From contig CAVAQT010000027.1 in NCBI GenBank assembly GCA_963590855.1, positions 1-36,656 of the forward strand: a stretch of 36,656 nt of DNA, written 5' to 3'. Source of the DNA: Ruminococcus_C sp963590855. GTDB taxonomy: Bacteria > Bacillota > Clostridia > Oscillospirales > Ruminococcaceae. The position numbers and the translations under genes were made by a program. The notes under the pieces were generated by a model, which was given only the letters and a program-made list of their open reading frames with translations, was not told where the DNA came from and ran no database searches. Shown one piece after another: positions 9,876-17,846 of the stretch (position 1 is its first letter; the number at the start of each line of letters is the position of its first letter).

Positions 9876-10360
9876 TTTTCTGCTCCTTCCTCAGACAGGA
9901 ACGCATCCACCAGATCGCGGTTGGTCTGGTCGTCTACCTTCTGCTCCATGAGATGTGCGGCAGCCGCCAGAGCCAGATCGGCGATCTCGCCCTGTACACC
10001 ATCCAGTGTCTGCTGACGCTCCCGCTGGATCTCTTTCTGCGCCTCTTTGAGAAGCGTGTCTGCCTGCTGCTGTGCCTTGGCTGTGATCTCGCTGCCCTGG
10101 GCGTCTGCATTCTGCTTTGCGGTGGCGATGATCTGTTTTGCCTCCTGCTTTGCGCCGCTCAGGGTCTCTTCATAGTTGTTTCTGAGCTGCTCTGCTTCTG
10201 CCGCCTTCTGCTTTGCCTGATCCATATCAGCCTGCACCATCTGTGCCCGCTTTTCCAGCATAGCGTTCACCCTGCCGAACAGAAATTTTTTCAGAAAGAA
10301 AAACAGCACGAGGATATTGATGACAGAAAACACAATGGTCCAAATATCAAAATCTAGCAT
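9872..10360 (-). CDS. atpF: F1F0 ATP synthase b subunit
   Basis: A 162-residue protein with one N-terminal membrane helix (IWTIVFSVINILVLFFFLKKF) and a long charged helix rich in Ala, Gln, Glu and Lys that forms the peripheral stalk. The start is placed at the Met of MLDFDIW; the frame is open to 10432 but those residues are unlike b subunits. Two GTG codons just upstream (10366 and 10372) are weaker alternatives. The good ribosome site AAAGGAG (minus strand, 10397-10403) is too far away unless the hairpin between it and the ATG folds. It overlaps atpH by four bases. Confidence 0.93.
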   Translation of the reverse strand: MLDFDIWTIVFSVINILVLFFFLKKFLFGRVNAMLEKRAQMVQADMDQAKQKAAEAEQLRNNYEETLSGAKQEAKQIIATAKQNADAQGSEITAKAQQQADTLLKEAQKEIQRERQQTLDGVQGEIADLALAAAAHLMEQKVDDQTNRDLVDAFLSEEGAEK

Positions 10361-10403
10361 ATCCACTCTCACAGCTTTTCCCGAAAAAAAGCCGTGCTCC
10401 TTT
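10361..10403 (-). promoter_or_regulatory. Hairpin between ribosome site and start codon of atpF
   Basis: On the minus strand AAAGGAG (10397-10403) is directly followed by a 10-bp stem, CACGGCTTTT (10387-10396) with AAAAGCTGTG (10370-10379), one G-U pair and a 7-base loop. Nine bases then lead to the ATG at 10360. If the hairpin forms, the ribosome site is brought to about normal spacing; if not, it is 36 bases away. Confidence 0.6.
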
Positions 10404-10475
10404 CTCTCAGATTCTGAGAACCTGTCCGGCATCCCTGCATATGCCCGGATGCCGCACCGGCCCTGAAAGTTGGTC

Positions 10476-10682
10476 TTACTTCATAATTACCATCAGCAGT
10501 GCAACAACAAAGCCGTAGATGGCGGTTGCTTCTGCCAGGGCACAGCCCAGCAGCAGTGCCTTGTTGATCGCGCCGGCAGCCTCCGGCTGTCTTGCGATGG
10601 CTTCTGCTGCCTTGGATGTTGCGATGCCGATACCAAAGCCTGCACCGATACCTGTCAATACTGCAATACCTGCTCCAATCAT
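10476..10682 (-). CDS. atpE: F1F0 ATP synthase c subunit, second copy
   Basis: A 68-residue two-helix proteolipid that forms the rotor ring. The polar loop is ARQPEA and the ion-binding Glu is E51 in CALAEATAIYG. At the position where sodium-type c subunits have Gln (GxGQG) this protein has Ile (GFGIGIA), and the Ser after the Glu is Ala, which argues for proton coupling (inference). The product is identical, residue for residue, to that of the gene just upstream (10724-10930). At 68 residues it is at the short end for c subunits. The ribosome site AAAGGTAGGAA precedes it. Confidence 0.96.
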   Translation of the reverse strand: MIGAGIAVLTGIGAGFGIGIATSKAAEAIARQPEAAGAINKALLLGCALAEATAIYGFVVALLMVIMK

Positions 10683-10723
10683 TTTCAGTTCCTACCTTTC
10701 GATCCGATATTTCCGGATATGAT

Positions 10724-10930
10724 TTACTTCATAATTACCATCAGCAGTGCGACAACGAAGCCATAGATGGCGGTCGCCTCTGCCAAAGCACAGCCCAGCA
10801 GCAGCGCCTTATTGATCGCACCGGCAGCCTCCGGCTGTCTTGCGATGGCTTCTGCCGCCTTGGACGTTGCGATGCCGATACCAAAACCAGCACCAATACC
10901 TGTTAATACTGCAATACCTGCTCCGATCAT
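10724..10930 (-). CDS. atpE: F1F0 ATP synthase c subunit, first copy
   Basis: This gene encodes the same 68 residues as the next gene in the operon, yet the two DNA copies differ at about 17 positions, all silent. The duplication is therefore not recent, and selection has held both products constant. It has its own ribosome site GAAAGGAG. The copies are 41 bases apart, with a small hairpin (ATCCG/CGGAT) between them. Doubling the gene is a plausible way to supply the 8-15 c subunits each enzyme needs, in addition to any translational control. Confidence 0.96.
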   Translation of the reverse strand: MIGAGIAVLTGIGAGFGIGIATSKAAEAIARQPEAAGAINKALLLGCALAEATAIYGFVVALLMVIMK

Positions 10931-10972
10931 AGCGGAACGCTCCTTTCTGTGGCTGCCGAATTTTTTCAGCAG

Positions 10973-11707
10973 TTATGCCCTCTGCAATTTCGGCACTTTC
11001 TCCTCTTCTTCGACTTCCATGCCTTCTGCCATGAACAATGATGTCAGGAATACAAAGACATATGCCTGAATCAGTCCGTCGAACACATCGAAGTACATGC
11101 TGAACACCATTGGCACGATCAGCCCGCAGACGTGTTCAATCAACTGCATGACAACAAATGCACCCAGCACATTACCGAACAACCGCATGCAAAGCGACAG
11201 CGGACGGATCGCGATCTCCATGATGTTCAGCGGCGTCAGCAGCGCCATCGGCTTTGTGAATGATTTCAAAAAGCCCTTGATGCCGCCCTGTGCCCGGAAC
11301 GTAGAGACCTCGATCAGCACGATGCTCATGACTGCGAGCGCCACTGTGACATTGATGTCCTTTGTGGGCGGCTTGATGCCGAACCCGAACATACCGATCA
11401 TATTGGCGATTCCCAGATAAATGATTACGGTGCTCAGATACGGCACATAGCGCTTTCCGGACTTGCCCATGTTGCCCACAAAGAAATCTGTGAGCCATGT
11501 GACCGCCATTTCCAGAAACGCCTGTCGCTTTCCGGGGACGATCTTGAGATTCCGCGTCAGCACCAGCACCAGCACCATGATGATCGCCATAATGAACCAT
11601 GTCATGACGACAGATTCACTGATATGGATCGGCCCCAGCAGCGGCACATCGAACGGACTCTCCCAGAGGATCCGGTTTTGCAGCGATTCCTGCAATTCTT
11701 CACCCAT
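10973..11707 (-). CDS. atpB: F1F0 ATP synthase a subunit
   Basis: A 244-residue membrane protein with about five helices. The essential Arg sits in LCMRLFGNVLGAFVV, and the C-terminal helix has DVFDGLIQAYVFVFLTSLFMAEG. It forms the two half-channels through which ions reach the c ring. The ATG at 11707 is chosen because AAAGGTGGTGG lies just upstream; the frame is open to 11944 but the extension crosses the promoter. It is the first gene of the operon, and no atpI gene is seen before it. Confidence 0.96.
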   Translation of the reverse strand: MGEELQESLQNRILWESPFDVPLLGPIHISESVVMTWFIMAIIMVLVLVLTRNLKIVPGKRQAFLEMAVTWLTDFFVGNMGKSGKRYVPYLSTVIIYLGIANMIGMFGFGIKPPTKDINVTVALAVMSIVLIEVSTFRAQGGIKGFLKSFTKPMALLTPLNIMEIAIRPLSLCMRLFGNVLGAFVVMQLIEHVCGLIVPMVFSMYFDVFDGLIQAYVFVFLTSLFMAEGMEVEEEEKVPKLQRA

Positions 11708-11846
11708 TGCATCCACCACCTTTTCTTGAGGCTGCTTTTCTGTCTGCTGCAAAAGGCAGAACCGCCGCAAAGCAGCGGCATTTTCCTGCATTTTCCAACG
11801 CAGCGGAAAAGCGTAAATCAACAGTGTGTTTACTGTTGTTTCTTTT

Positions 11847-11875
11847 ATTATAGGACGATTTTTGCGAAATGTCAA
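11847..11875 (-). promoter_or_regulatory. Promoter of the atp operon
   Basis: Perfect consensus on the minus strand: TTGACA at 11870-11875, spacer 17, TATAAT at 11847-11852. The leader to atpB is about 130 bases and contains two clear stems, GCCGC/GCGGC and CTGC/GCAG. Confidence 0.95.
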
Positions 11876-12092
11876 TCTATTTTCATGACGATTTCCGTCG
11901 GTTTCTTTTCGCCTTTTGTTACATTTTTCACAAATCGCCGACACTTTTCAAAAAAATGATAAGTATCCGTCTCTTTCAGATACCGTTTTTTTAAGCAGAA
12001 CGGGGCTTTTTCGATGGATTCCTCAATTTTGCAAACCGTCCCGGCACTTTCTACAAAATTTACAATCCGAAAATCGCTTTTCTTGTAAATGC
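11876..12092. other. Gene-free AT-rich spacer between atp promoter and GH5 terminator
   Basis: About 215 bases with no supported gene. A short minus-strand frame (11872-12111) has low-complexity Lys/Phe-rich content, no ribosome site, and overlaps both the atp promoter and the GH5 terminator. Confidence 0.7.
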
Positions 12093-12129
12093 AAAAAAAT
12101 ACCGAACCCATGGAACACAGGTTCGGTAT
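12093..12129 (-). terminator. Terminator of the GH5 gene
   Basis: A 10-bp perfect stem, ATACCGAACC (12099-12108) with GGTTCGGTAT (12120-12129). The run of A at 12093-12099 is a T run on the minus transcript. Confidence 0.92.
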
Positions 12130-12159
12130 CGTTTTTATCTTTGGGTCACGCCATAACGC

Positions 12160-14799
12160 TTACTTGGTCGGGATCACATTGATCAGACGAACCAGGAAGC
12201 GCAGCAGGATCATTGCGTCCTCGTTGTCCAGGGTGTTGTCCCCGTTGAGGTCAGCGTTCAGACGCTGCTGGTCGTTTGCATTTACCTGACCGGCAGCGAT
12301 CTTTGCCAGCAGAACAGCGTCTGTCAGGGATACTCTGCCGTCCAGGTCGATGTCGCCATAGAATGCATTCGGCTCTACAGAAACGCTGGACATGGTTGTT
12401 GTAGTGGTGGTAGTCGTTGTTGTCGTTGTGGTAGTAGTCTCGGTGGTGGTTGTGGTGGTTTCGCTTGTGGTGGTAGTTTCAGTGGTGGTTGTGGTCGGTT
12501 CTGTTACAGTTGTGGTGGTGGTTTCAGTTGTTGTCGTTGTGGTAGTTTCAGTTTCAGTTGTTGTGGTAGTGGTTGTGGTGGTTGTCGTGGTAGTAGCTTC
12601 AGTTGTTGTTGTTGTGGTAGCGTCTGTGGTCACATTGCCAGTGTGGCCTGTGCCGGAAATGGTGAATACGACCTTCACGCTCTGTGCGATATCAGTCTTT
12701 CCTGCCAGATCCTTGATCTTGGTAGACCAGTCATCGTGGAGGTACAGACGAGTCACGCCTGCGCCGCTCTCATAGTATCTGGTGTTGATCGCCTTGTCGC
12801 TGACGGTATAGTCGTCCAGCTTCTTGCCGTCGATCCATACTTCGTCCAGGGATACCTGGAGATCTTCAAAGGTATCGGTGGTGAAGTTTTCGCTCTCGCC
12901 GTCCGGTGCGATGCAGACTGCCAGGAACTGTACGGTATCCGTACCGCCGCCGGTCACATCCCATGTAACGCTGTATGTGCCGTCACCGGTGATCGGTGTT
13001 ACTTCTGCACCGTCATCCTCGCCCGGCTCCCAGTTGGAATCTGCGCCGATCATACCAATGAAGTATGCCTTACCGATAGGATCGCCGGAAGGTGCAGGCG
13101 CTGCGGTGGTTCCCGTGGTAGTTGTGGTTGCCGGAGCTTCTGTCGTTGCAGTTGTTGCCTTGGTGGTCTCAGTGGTCTGATCCGGGTCGCCGTCTACATA
13201 GAAGAAGCCGTCGAAGATCAGGGTAACATTAACATAAGACCATTCTACTGTGCCGCCCTTCGGATCCGTCCAGTCATACCAGTGACCGATCTTCAGGTAG
13301 TCCATATCCATCGGGCCTTCAAATGTGTTCTTGTCCTCATCCTCGGTAGAAGTAGTCTCCGGGATGTCTACTGTCACAACATTCTCCCCAACGGTGAATG
13401 CATATGCCTGATATGCCCAGTGGGTCGAACCGTCGTTGTTGTCTACAATATTATACTGTACTGCGCCGCCGGTGCCATAAGCAGACTTATCGCTGCTGAT
13501 GGTGTAATCGATGACAACAGAGGTCAGCTTTACGCCGTAGTCTTTATAGGGCTTCAGGTCGATCAGCAGATCGCCGCTGGTGGATTCCGGATCCTTGATG
13601 TCGCTTGCCTTGAAGGACAGGCGGTCGGTTTTCTGCTTGCCCGGCTCTATATCTTCGCCGCCGGCAACATTCGTGAAGATGCTCTTCAGCTCTTCATCAT
13701 ACCAGCTCATGTTCTTACGGCTGAACAGGCAGATGGTACCGGAGTCAGAGTCATCCCATGCGATGGGGCAGATACCGTCCATCTTGTATGCAGTAGAAGT
13801 GATGGTCTGATAGAATGCCTTGATGGACTCTTCATCCTTGTTATAGGCAGTCTTGTTGACGCCGTACTTGTCCGCATTGCAGACACCGTACTCGCCGATG
13901 ACAACGCCGTAGCCATTGTCGGTGAACTTGGTCTTGAGGTCATTGAAGTCCTTCTCCACCTTTGTCAGATCTGCGGCAGTGCCCCATGTCTCCCGGTGAC
14001 CCCAGGTAGAAGTGGTATCAGCCACGCAGAAGGTAGACGGTTCATAGTAGTGTACGGATACTGCCAGCATGTTGGAGCTGTCTGTTGGCATGGAGAAGCT
14101 GCTGGACAGTGCCTTTGCGGTATTGTTGCTGTCTGCGGTACAGATCAGCAGACGATCCTTGTTGTTGCCGCCGGTCGCGCGGACAGTGTCTACAAATGCC
14201 TGGTTATAGGTCATAGCATCGCTGGTAGAGAAGCTGACTTCGTTCATGCCCTCGAATACCAGGTGCTCGTCATAGTCCTCGAAATAGGTCGCGATCTGCT
14301 TCCACAGCTTTTCAAAGGTCGCGATCTTGGAAGTATCCTTTTCCCAGTCCTCATCGTGATGGGTGTTGATGACTGCGTACATACCGTTGTCCACGCAGTA
14401 ATCTACGACTTCCTTGACTCTTGCCAGATAGTCGTCACCGACTGTGCCGTCGAAAGAAGCCATATCCGCCTTGCCGCTCTTGCCGGTCATATCCCACCAG
14501 GTGACAGGGATGCGGACGGTATTGAAGCCAGCCTTCTTGACTTCTTTGATCATGTTCTCGGTAGCTACTACATTGCCCCATGCAGTCTCGATCTTGCTGG
14601 GGGTCAGAGAGCTGTCCCAGGTGTTTGTGGAATCCAGAGCGTTGCCCAGATTCCAGCCCAGACCCATATCATCCACCAGTTCTACTGCGGTCTTTCCTGC
14701 CGCAGAGGCGGTGGTCATGCCGGCAGACAGTGCCGTGGTCATAGACAGACCGATGGCTGCCGCGGTCATGGTGCTGAGCAGTTTCTTCATAAACTTCAT
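12160..14799 (-). CDS. Secreted GH5 endoglucanase with two accessory modules and dockerin
   Basis: An 879-residue cellulosome-type enzyme. The signal peptide ends near residue 34 (ASA). The GH5 domain spans about residues 35-400: GLGWNLGNALDS, FNTVRIPVTWW and NTHHDEDW, with acid/base E187 in FEGMNEV and nucleophile E303 in IGEYGV; the pattern is most like subfamily 4 (beta-glucan and xyloglucan cutters). A beta-rich module (about 405-560) and, after a short Thr-rich linker, a second one (about 595-745) are probably carbohydrate-binding, but I cannot name their families. A long, nearly pure Thr linker leads to a type I dockerin (about 812-879) with two calcium loops, DIDLDGRVSLTDA and DLNGDNTLDNEDA. 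The start at 14799 has AAGGAG at 9 bases; the ATG at 14817 lacks one. It acts outside the cell, bound through the dockerin to a scaffoldin. Confidence 0.92.
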   Translation of the reverse strand: MKFMKKLLSTMTAAAIGLSMTTALSAGMTTASAAGKTAVELVDDMGLGWNLGNALDSTNTWDSSLTPSKIETAWGNVVATENMIKEVKKAGFNTVRIPVTWWDMTGKSGKADMASFDGTVGDDYLARVKEVVDYCVDNGMYAVINTHHDEDWEKDTSKIATFEKLWKQIATYFEDYDEHLVFEGMNEVSFSTSDAMTYNQAFVDTVRATGGNNKDRLLICTADSNNTAKALSSSFSMPTDSSNMLAVSVHYYEPSTFCVADTTSTWGHRETWGTAADLTKVEKDFNDLKTKFTDNGYGVVIGEYGVCNADKYGVNKTAYNKDEESIKAFYQTITSTAYKMDGICPIAWDDSDSGTICLFSRKNMSWYDEELKSIFTNVAGGEDIEPGKQKTDRLSFKASDIKDPESTSGDLLIDLKPYKDYGVKLTSVVIDYTISSDKSAYGTGGAVQYNIVDNNDGSTHWAYQAYAFTVGENVVTVDIPETTSTEDEDKNTFEGPMDMDYLKIGHWYDWTDPKGGTVEWSYVNVTLIFDGFFYVDGDPDQTTETTKATTATTEAPATTTTTGTTAAPAPSGDPIGKAYFIGMIGADSNWEPGEDDGAEVTPITGDGTYSVTWDVTGGGTDTVQFLAVCIAPDGESENFTTDTFEDLQVSLDEVWIDGKKLDDYTVSDKAINTRYYESGAGVTRLYLHDDWSTKIKDLAGKTDIAQSVKVVFTISGTGHTGNVTTDATTTTTTEATTTTTTTTTTTTTETETTTTTTTETTTTTVTEPTTTTTETTTTSETTTTTTETTTTTTTTTTTTTTTMSSVSVEPNAFYGDIDLDGRVSLTDAVLLAKIAAGQVNANDQQRLNADLNGDNTLDNEDAMILLRFLVRLINVIPTK
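12392..12630. repeat. ACN-triplet low-complexity tract coding the poly-Thr linker
   Basis: About 240 bases of near-perfect Thr codons (minus strand) broken by Glu, Val, Ser and Pro. It is likely to vary in length between strains. The opposite strand reads as poly-Val and is not a gene. Confidence 0.9.
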
Positions 14800-14878
14800 G
14801 CTATCGTACTCCTTCATTTTTTGTGCGCCGCATCCAGTCCGCCTTATGCGCCTGCCGCAGCATCACCTTATCCACCTC

Positions 14879-14907
14879 ATTCTACCACCTTTTGTGCAAG
14901 CTGTCAA
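14879..14907 (-). promoter_or_regulatory. Promoter of the GH5 gene
   Basis: Minus strand: TTGACA at 14902-14907, spacer 17, TAGAAT at 14879-14884. The leader is about 75 bases. Confidence 0.9.
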
Positions 14908-15004
14908 GAGATTTTCGCCAATCACAGGGGTGGTTTTAGTACAAACCGTCAAAATGCACAAATCATGTTTCGCGGAATTGTATAGAATGTTTATCCCTCC
15001 GGGA

Positions 15005-15046
15005 GAAAAAAACACCCCGAAAACCAGAGCAGCGGCTTTCGGGGTG
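15005..15046 (-). terminator. Terminator of the GH74-GH25-manA-glk unit
   Basis: A 10-bp perfect stem, CACCCCGAAA (15013-15022) with TTTCGGGGTG (15037-15046), and a T run on the minus transcript made from the A run at 15006-15012. Confidence 0.92.
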
Positions 15047-15093
15047 CGGTAAGGTTTTGTTAATGACTGCACAGATCGTGCAAGCATCCGTTT

Positions 15094-16038
15094 TTATTCG
15101 TGTGCATTGCCCAGGAACGCAGCGCCGATGATGCCGGCATCGTTGCCCAGCTGAGCGATCACGATCTCGGTATTCTTTGCGGAGTCACGGGTGTAGACTT
15201 CCTTCTTGACGATCTCCTTCATGGGAACCAGCAGCGGATCGCCCTCGTTGCAGACGCCGCCGCCGATGCACAGGATGTCCGGCTGGAAGATGTTGATGGT
15301 GTTGGTGATGCCGGCTGCCAGGTACTTGATGTAGTCGTCTACTACCTGCTTTGCGGTAGCATCGCCGGCACGCATATAGTTGAACGCAGTCCGTGCGGAA
15401 ATACGCTCTTCGTCCTTCATGGCGCTCTCCGGATGTGCTGCCAGCGCTTCCTTGGTCATGCGCACCAGACCGGTTGCAGAGGAATATACCTCGAAGCAAC
15501 CCTTTCTGCCGCAGGTGCACTGCGGGCCGTCTACAGAGATCACGGTGTGACCCACTTCTGCACCGCCGAAGTTAGAGCCGCTGTAGATCTTGCCGTCGAT
15601 GACGATGCCTGCGCCGACGCCAGTGCCCAGAGTGATGCAGACCGCGTTCTTTGCACCCTTTGCTGCGCCGGCAACATATTCACCGTATGCCGCAGCATTG
15701 GCGTCGTTTTCAATAAAGGTGGGCTTGCCCAGGGCAGTTTCCAGATACTTCACCATAGGCGTATTGTGGAAACCCAGGTTGTTGGAGTATTCGATCACGC
15801 CGGTGGAGCTGTTCGCAACGCCCGGTGTGCCCACGCCGATCCACTCGATGTCTGCCATGGTCAGGCCTGCCTGTGCAACAGCCTCCTGAGAGACCTTCGC
15901 CATATCTGCGGCGATCTCCTCTGACGGACGGGGCAGGTTTGTCTTTACGCTTGCCTTTGCCAGGATCTCATAGCTTTCGTTGACCACGCCGGCAACAATG
16001 TTTGTGCCGCCCAGGTCGATACCAATGTAATACTTCAT
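15094..16038 (-). CDS. glk: ROK-family glucokinase
   Basis: A 314-residue sugar kinase. The phosphate-binding motif DLGGTN is near residue 8, there is ENDANAAAYGEY with the catalytic Asp, and GTGVGAGIV. The ROK zinc motif CTCGRKGCFEVY follows GHTVI. The frame opens at 16083, but the ATG at 16038 has AGGAGG 7-8 bases upstream, and MKYYIGIDLGGTN is the usual family start. It phosphorylates glucose in the cytoplasm. It is the last gene of the unit that begins with the GH74 xyloglucanase, so it probably handles glucose released from imported oligosaccharides. A different ROK substrate cannot be excluded. Confidence 0.93.
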   Translation of the reverse strand: MKYYIGIDLGGTNIVAGVVNESYEILAKASVKTNLPRPSEEIAADMAKVSQEAVAQAGLTMADIEWIGVGTPGVANSSTGVIEYSNNLGFHNTPMVKYLETALGKPTFIENDANAAAYGEYVAGAAKGAKNAVCITLGTGVGAGIVIDGKIYSGSNFGGAEVGHTVISVDGPQCTCGRKGCFEVYSSATGLVRMTKEALAAHPESAMKDEERISARTAFNYMRAGDATAKQVVDDYIKYLAAGITNTINIFQPDILCIGGGVCNEGDPLLVPMKEIVKKEVYTRDSAKNTEIVIAQLGNDAGIIGAAFLGNAHE

Positions 16039-16079
16039 TTGTGTTCCTCCTAAATATTCAAATCCATGGTATGGAATTG

Positions 16080-17057
16080 TCAACTCAATTTTTCCTCTGC
16101 GCGGGTGACGATATAACGCACGCCCTCACCCGTTACGCAGTATGCGCCCAGTCCTGCCGGGAGCAGCACGCTGTCGCCCTTTTTCACCGGATAGCTGCCG
16201 GACGAGGTTTTCAGCGTTCCCTCGCCTGCCAGGATCAGCAAATGATGGAACGATTCTGCTTCCGCCGTGAAGTGCACCGTGCCGGAAACCTCTACGACAT
16301 CCGAAGCGAAATACCGGCAGGATTCCAGCTTCCGGATGCTGCCGCCGTCGATGGGCTGCGCCGGGTACTGCGTGGTGGGTGCGATGGGGCTGAGGTTCGT
16401 CACATCCAGCGCCTTTTCGATGTGCAGCGGCCGCAGCTTGCCGTCTGCGCCCCGTCTGCCGTAGTCGTAGACGCGGTAGGTGGTGTTGGAGTTCTGCTGG
16501 ATCTCCGCCAGCAGAATGCCTGCGCCGATGGCGTGGAGCGTGCCGGACGGGATAAAGTACAGCTCGCCGGGCTTTACCTCTACCCGGTTCAGGATCTCAG
16601 TCAGGGTCTGTTCCTGGATGCGCTTGGCGAACTCTTCCTTGGAAACTGCCCGATTCAGCCCGTAGTACAGCGCCGCGCCCGGTGCTGCGTCCACGATATA
16701 CCACATCTCCGTCTTGCCCGGCTCACCCTCCACGCGCATGGCATAGCTGTCATCCGGATGCACCTGGATGGACAGATCCTGCTTGGCATCGATCAGTTTG
16801 ATGAGCACCGGAACGGTGGTGCATCCGGCACAGTTTGTGCCGAGAAAGCCTGTGCCGTGTTCGTCCAGATATTCCCGGAGATCCTTTCCGGCATCCGCAC
16901 CGGTGGTCAGGATGCTGCTGCCGTCCTTGTGGCAGGCAAGCTCCCAGCTCTCGGCGATCTTATCGGCATCGCTTTTTTTGCCGTATTCTTCCCGCAGGCG
17001 GTTTCCGCCCCAGAGATAATCCTTGCAGATCCCCTGCAAAAAAATCGGTTCTGTCAT
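16080..17057 (-). CDS. manA: Mannose-6-phosphate isomerase, class I
   Basis: A 325-residue cupin-fold zinc enzyme that interconverts mannose-6-phosphate and fructose-6-phosphate. Visible marks are the N-terminal DYLWGGNRLREEYG, AESWELACHKDGSS, the metal-site segment LSIQVHPDD, KTEMWYIVD, and FIPSGTLHAIGAGILLAEIQ. The size fits the short Bacillus-type enzyme. AAAGGAAC precedes the ATG. It lies 12 bases after the GH25 gene and 41 before glk. In a fibre degrader it would feed mannose into glycolysis or supply mannose-6-phosphate for glycan synthesis. Confidence 0.94.
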   Translation of the reverse strand: MTEPIFLQGICKDYLWGGNRLREEYGKKSDADKIAESWELACHKDGSSILTTGADAGKDLREYLDEHGTGFLGTNCAGCTTVPVLIKLIDAKQDLSIQVHPDDSYAMRVEGEPGKTEMWYIVDAAPGAALYYGLNRAVSKEEFAKRIQEQTLTEILNRVEVKPGELYFIPSGTLHAIGAGILLAEIQQNSNTTYRVYDYGRRGADGKLRPLHIEKALDVTNLSPIAPTTQYPAQPIDGGSIRKLESCRYFASDVVEVSGTVHFTAEAESFHHLLILAGEGTLKTSSGSYPVKKGDSVLLPAGLGAYCVTGEGVRYIVTRAEEKLS

Positions 17058-17069
17058 AATGGTTCCTTT

Positions 17070-17846
17070 CTAAAATTCCCGCAGTCCGAACTGCTGCCGG
17101 AATTCGTCCATGCTGCCGGCGTAGACGTTCAGGTCGATGTGCGTCTGATAGCCGTCATAGCCCTGAAGTTCCCCGGCATCGGTATACTGCCAGAATGTCC
17201 AGTCAAAATAGGGCTGGTAATAATAGTTGCTGATCCAGATGGGATACTCGTCTGCAAAGCTCTTGATATAGGTGCGATAGGTGTTGGGCGCTGCGTAGAG
17301 GATGGGCTTTACGCCGTAGTGTGCTTCCAGCAGCTCCAGCATTTCCCGGATGTTCTCCTTTGCCGCGGCAGTATCCGGCATCGCGCCGCCCAGAGACTCG
17401 TAAAGTTCCACATCGATCACCGGCGGCAGCGTGTTTTCTGTCACCGGAACAGTACGGATAAAGTTTTCCGCCTGTGCTTTTCCGCTGTCCTCGAACCGGA
17501 AAAAGTGGTATGCGCCCACATAGATCTGTGCCGACTGCGCCGTCTCCCAGTTCTGGGCAAACTGGCTGTCGTTGTGGTCAACGCCCTCTGTGGCTTTGAT
17601 AAAGCAGAAGTCCACGTCCTGGGATGCCAGCACGTCCCAGTCGATATTCCCTTGATAATAGGACAGATCCACGCCGCGCACCGGATAGGTCTCTTCATCC
17701 GGCACATCTGCCGCCTGCCGTCCGGTACTGGTGAGATAGATGTGCAGCAGCCGTCTGCCGCCAATCAAGGCGAACACCAGTCCCGCAAGCACCAGCAGGG
17801 TCATGATCCAGCGGAAAATGTATTTTCCATAATGTCTTGTTTTCAC
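17070..17846 (-). CDS. Membrane-anchored GH25 muramidase (lysozyme)
   Basis: A 258-residue protein with an N-terminal membrane helix (FRWIMTLLVLAGLVFALIGG) and then a GH25 domain from about residue 56: RGVDLSYYQGNIDW, FCFIKATEG, VGAYHFFRF, the catalytic pair in PPVIDVE, and FWQYTDAGEL. It would cut peptidoglycan outside the membrane. The start codon is GTG and overlaps the stop of the GH74 gene by four bases (GTGA), so the two are translationally coupled. No cell-wall-binding repeats are present, so it is more likely a housekeeping wall hydrolase than a phage lysin. Confidence 0.92.
   Translation of the reverse strand: MKTRHYGKYIFRWIMTLLVLAGLVFALIGGRRLLHIYLTSTGRQAADVPDEETYPVRGVDLSYYQGNIDWDVLASQDVDFCFIKATEGVDHNDSQFAQNWETAQSAQIYVGAYHFFRFEDSGKAQAENFIRTVPVTENTLPPVIDVELYESLGGAMPDTAAAKENIREMLELLEAHYGVKPILYAAPNTYRTYIKSFADEYPIWISNYYYQPYFDWTFWQYTDAGELQGYDGYQTHIDLNVYAGSMDEFRQQFGLREF

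Noticed and set aside
10476..10930. Sodium-coupled ATP synthase.
   Set aside because: The Gln of the sodium site is Ile and the Ser after the ion-binding Glu is Ala, so proton coupling is more likely.
11872..12111. A 79-residue minus-strand frame between atp and GH5.
   Set aside because: Low complexity, no ribosome site, and overlaps the atp promoter and the GH5 terminator.
12392..12775. A + strand frame reading as poly-valine.
   Set aside because: It is the complement of the Thr linker codons in the GH5 gene; no ribosome site.
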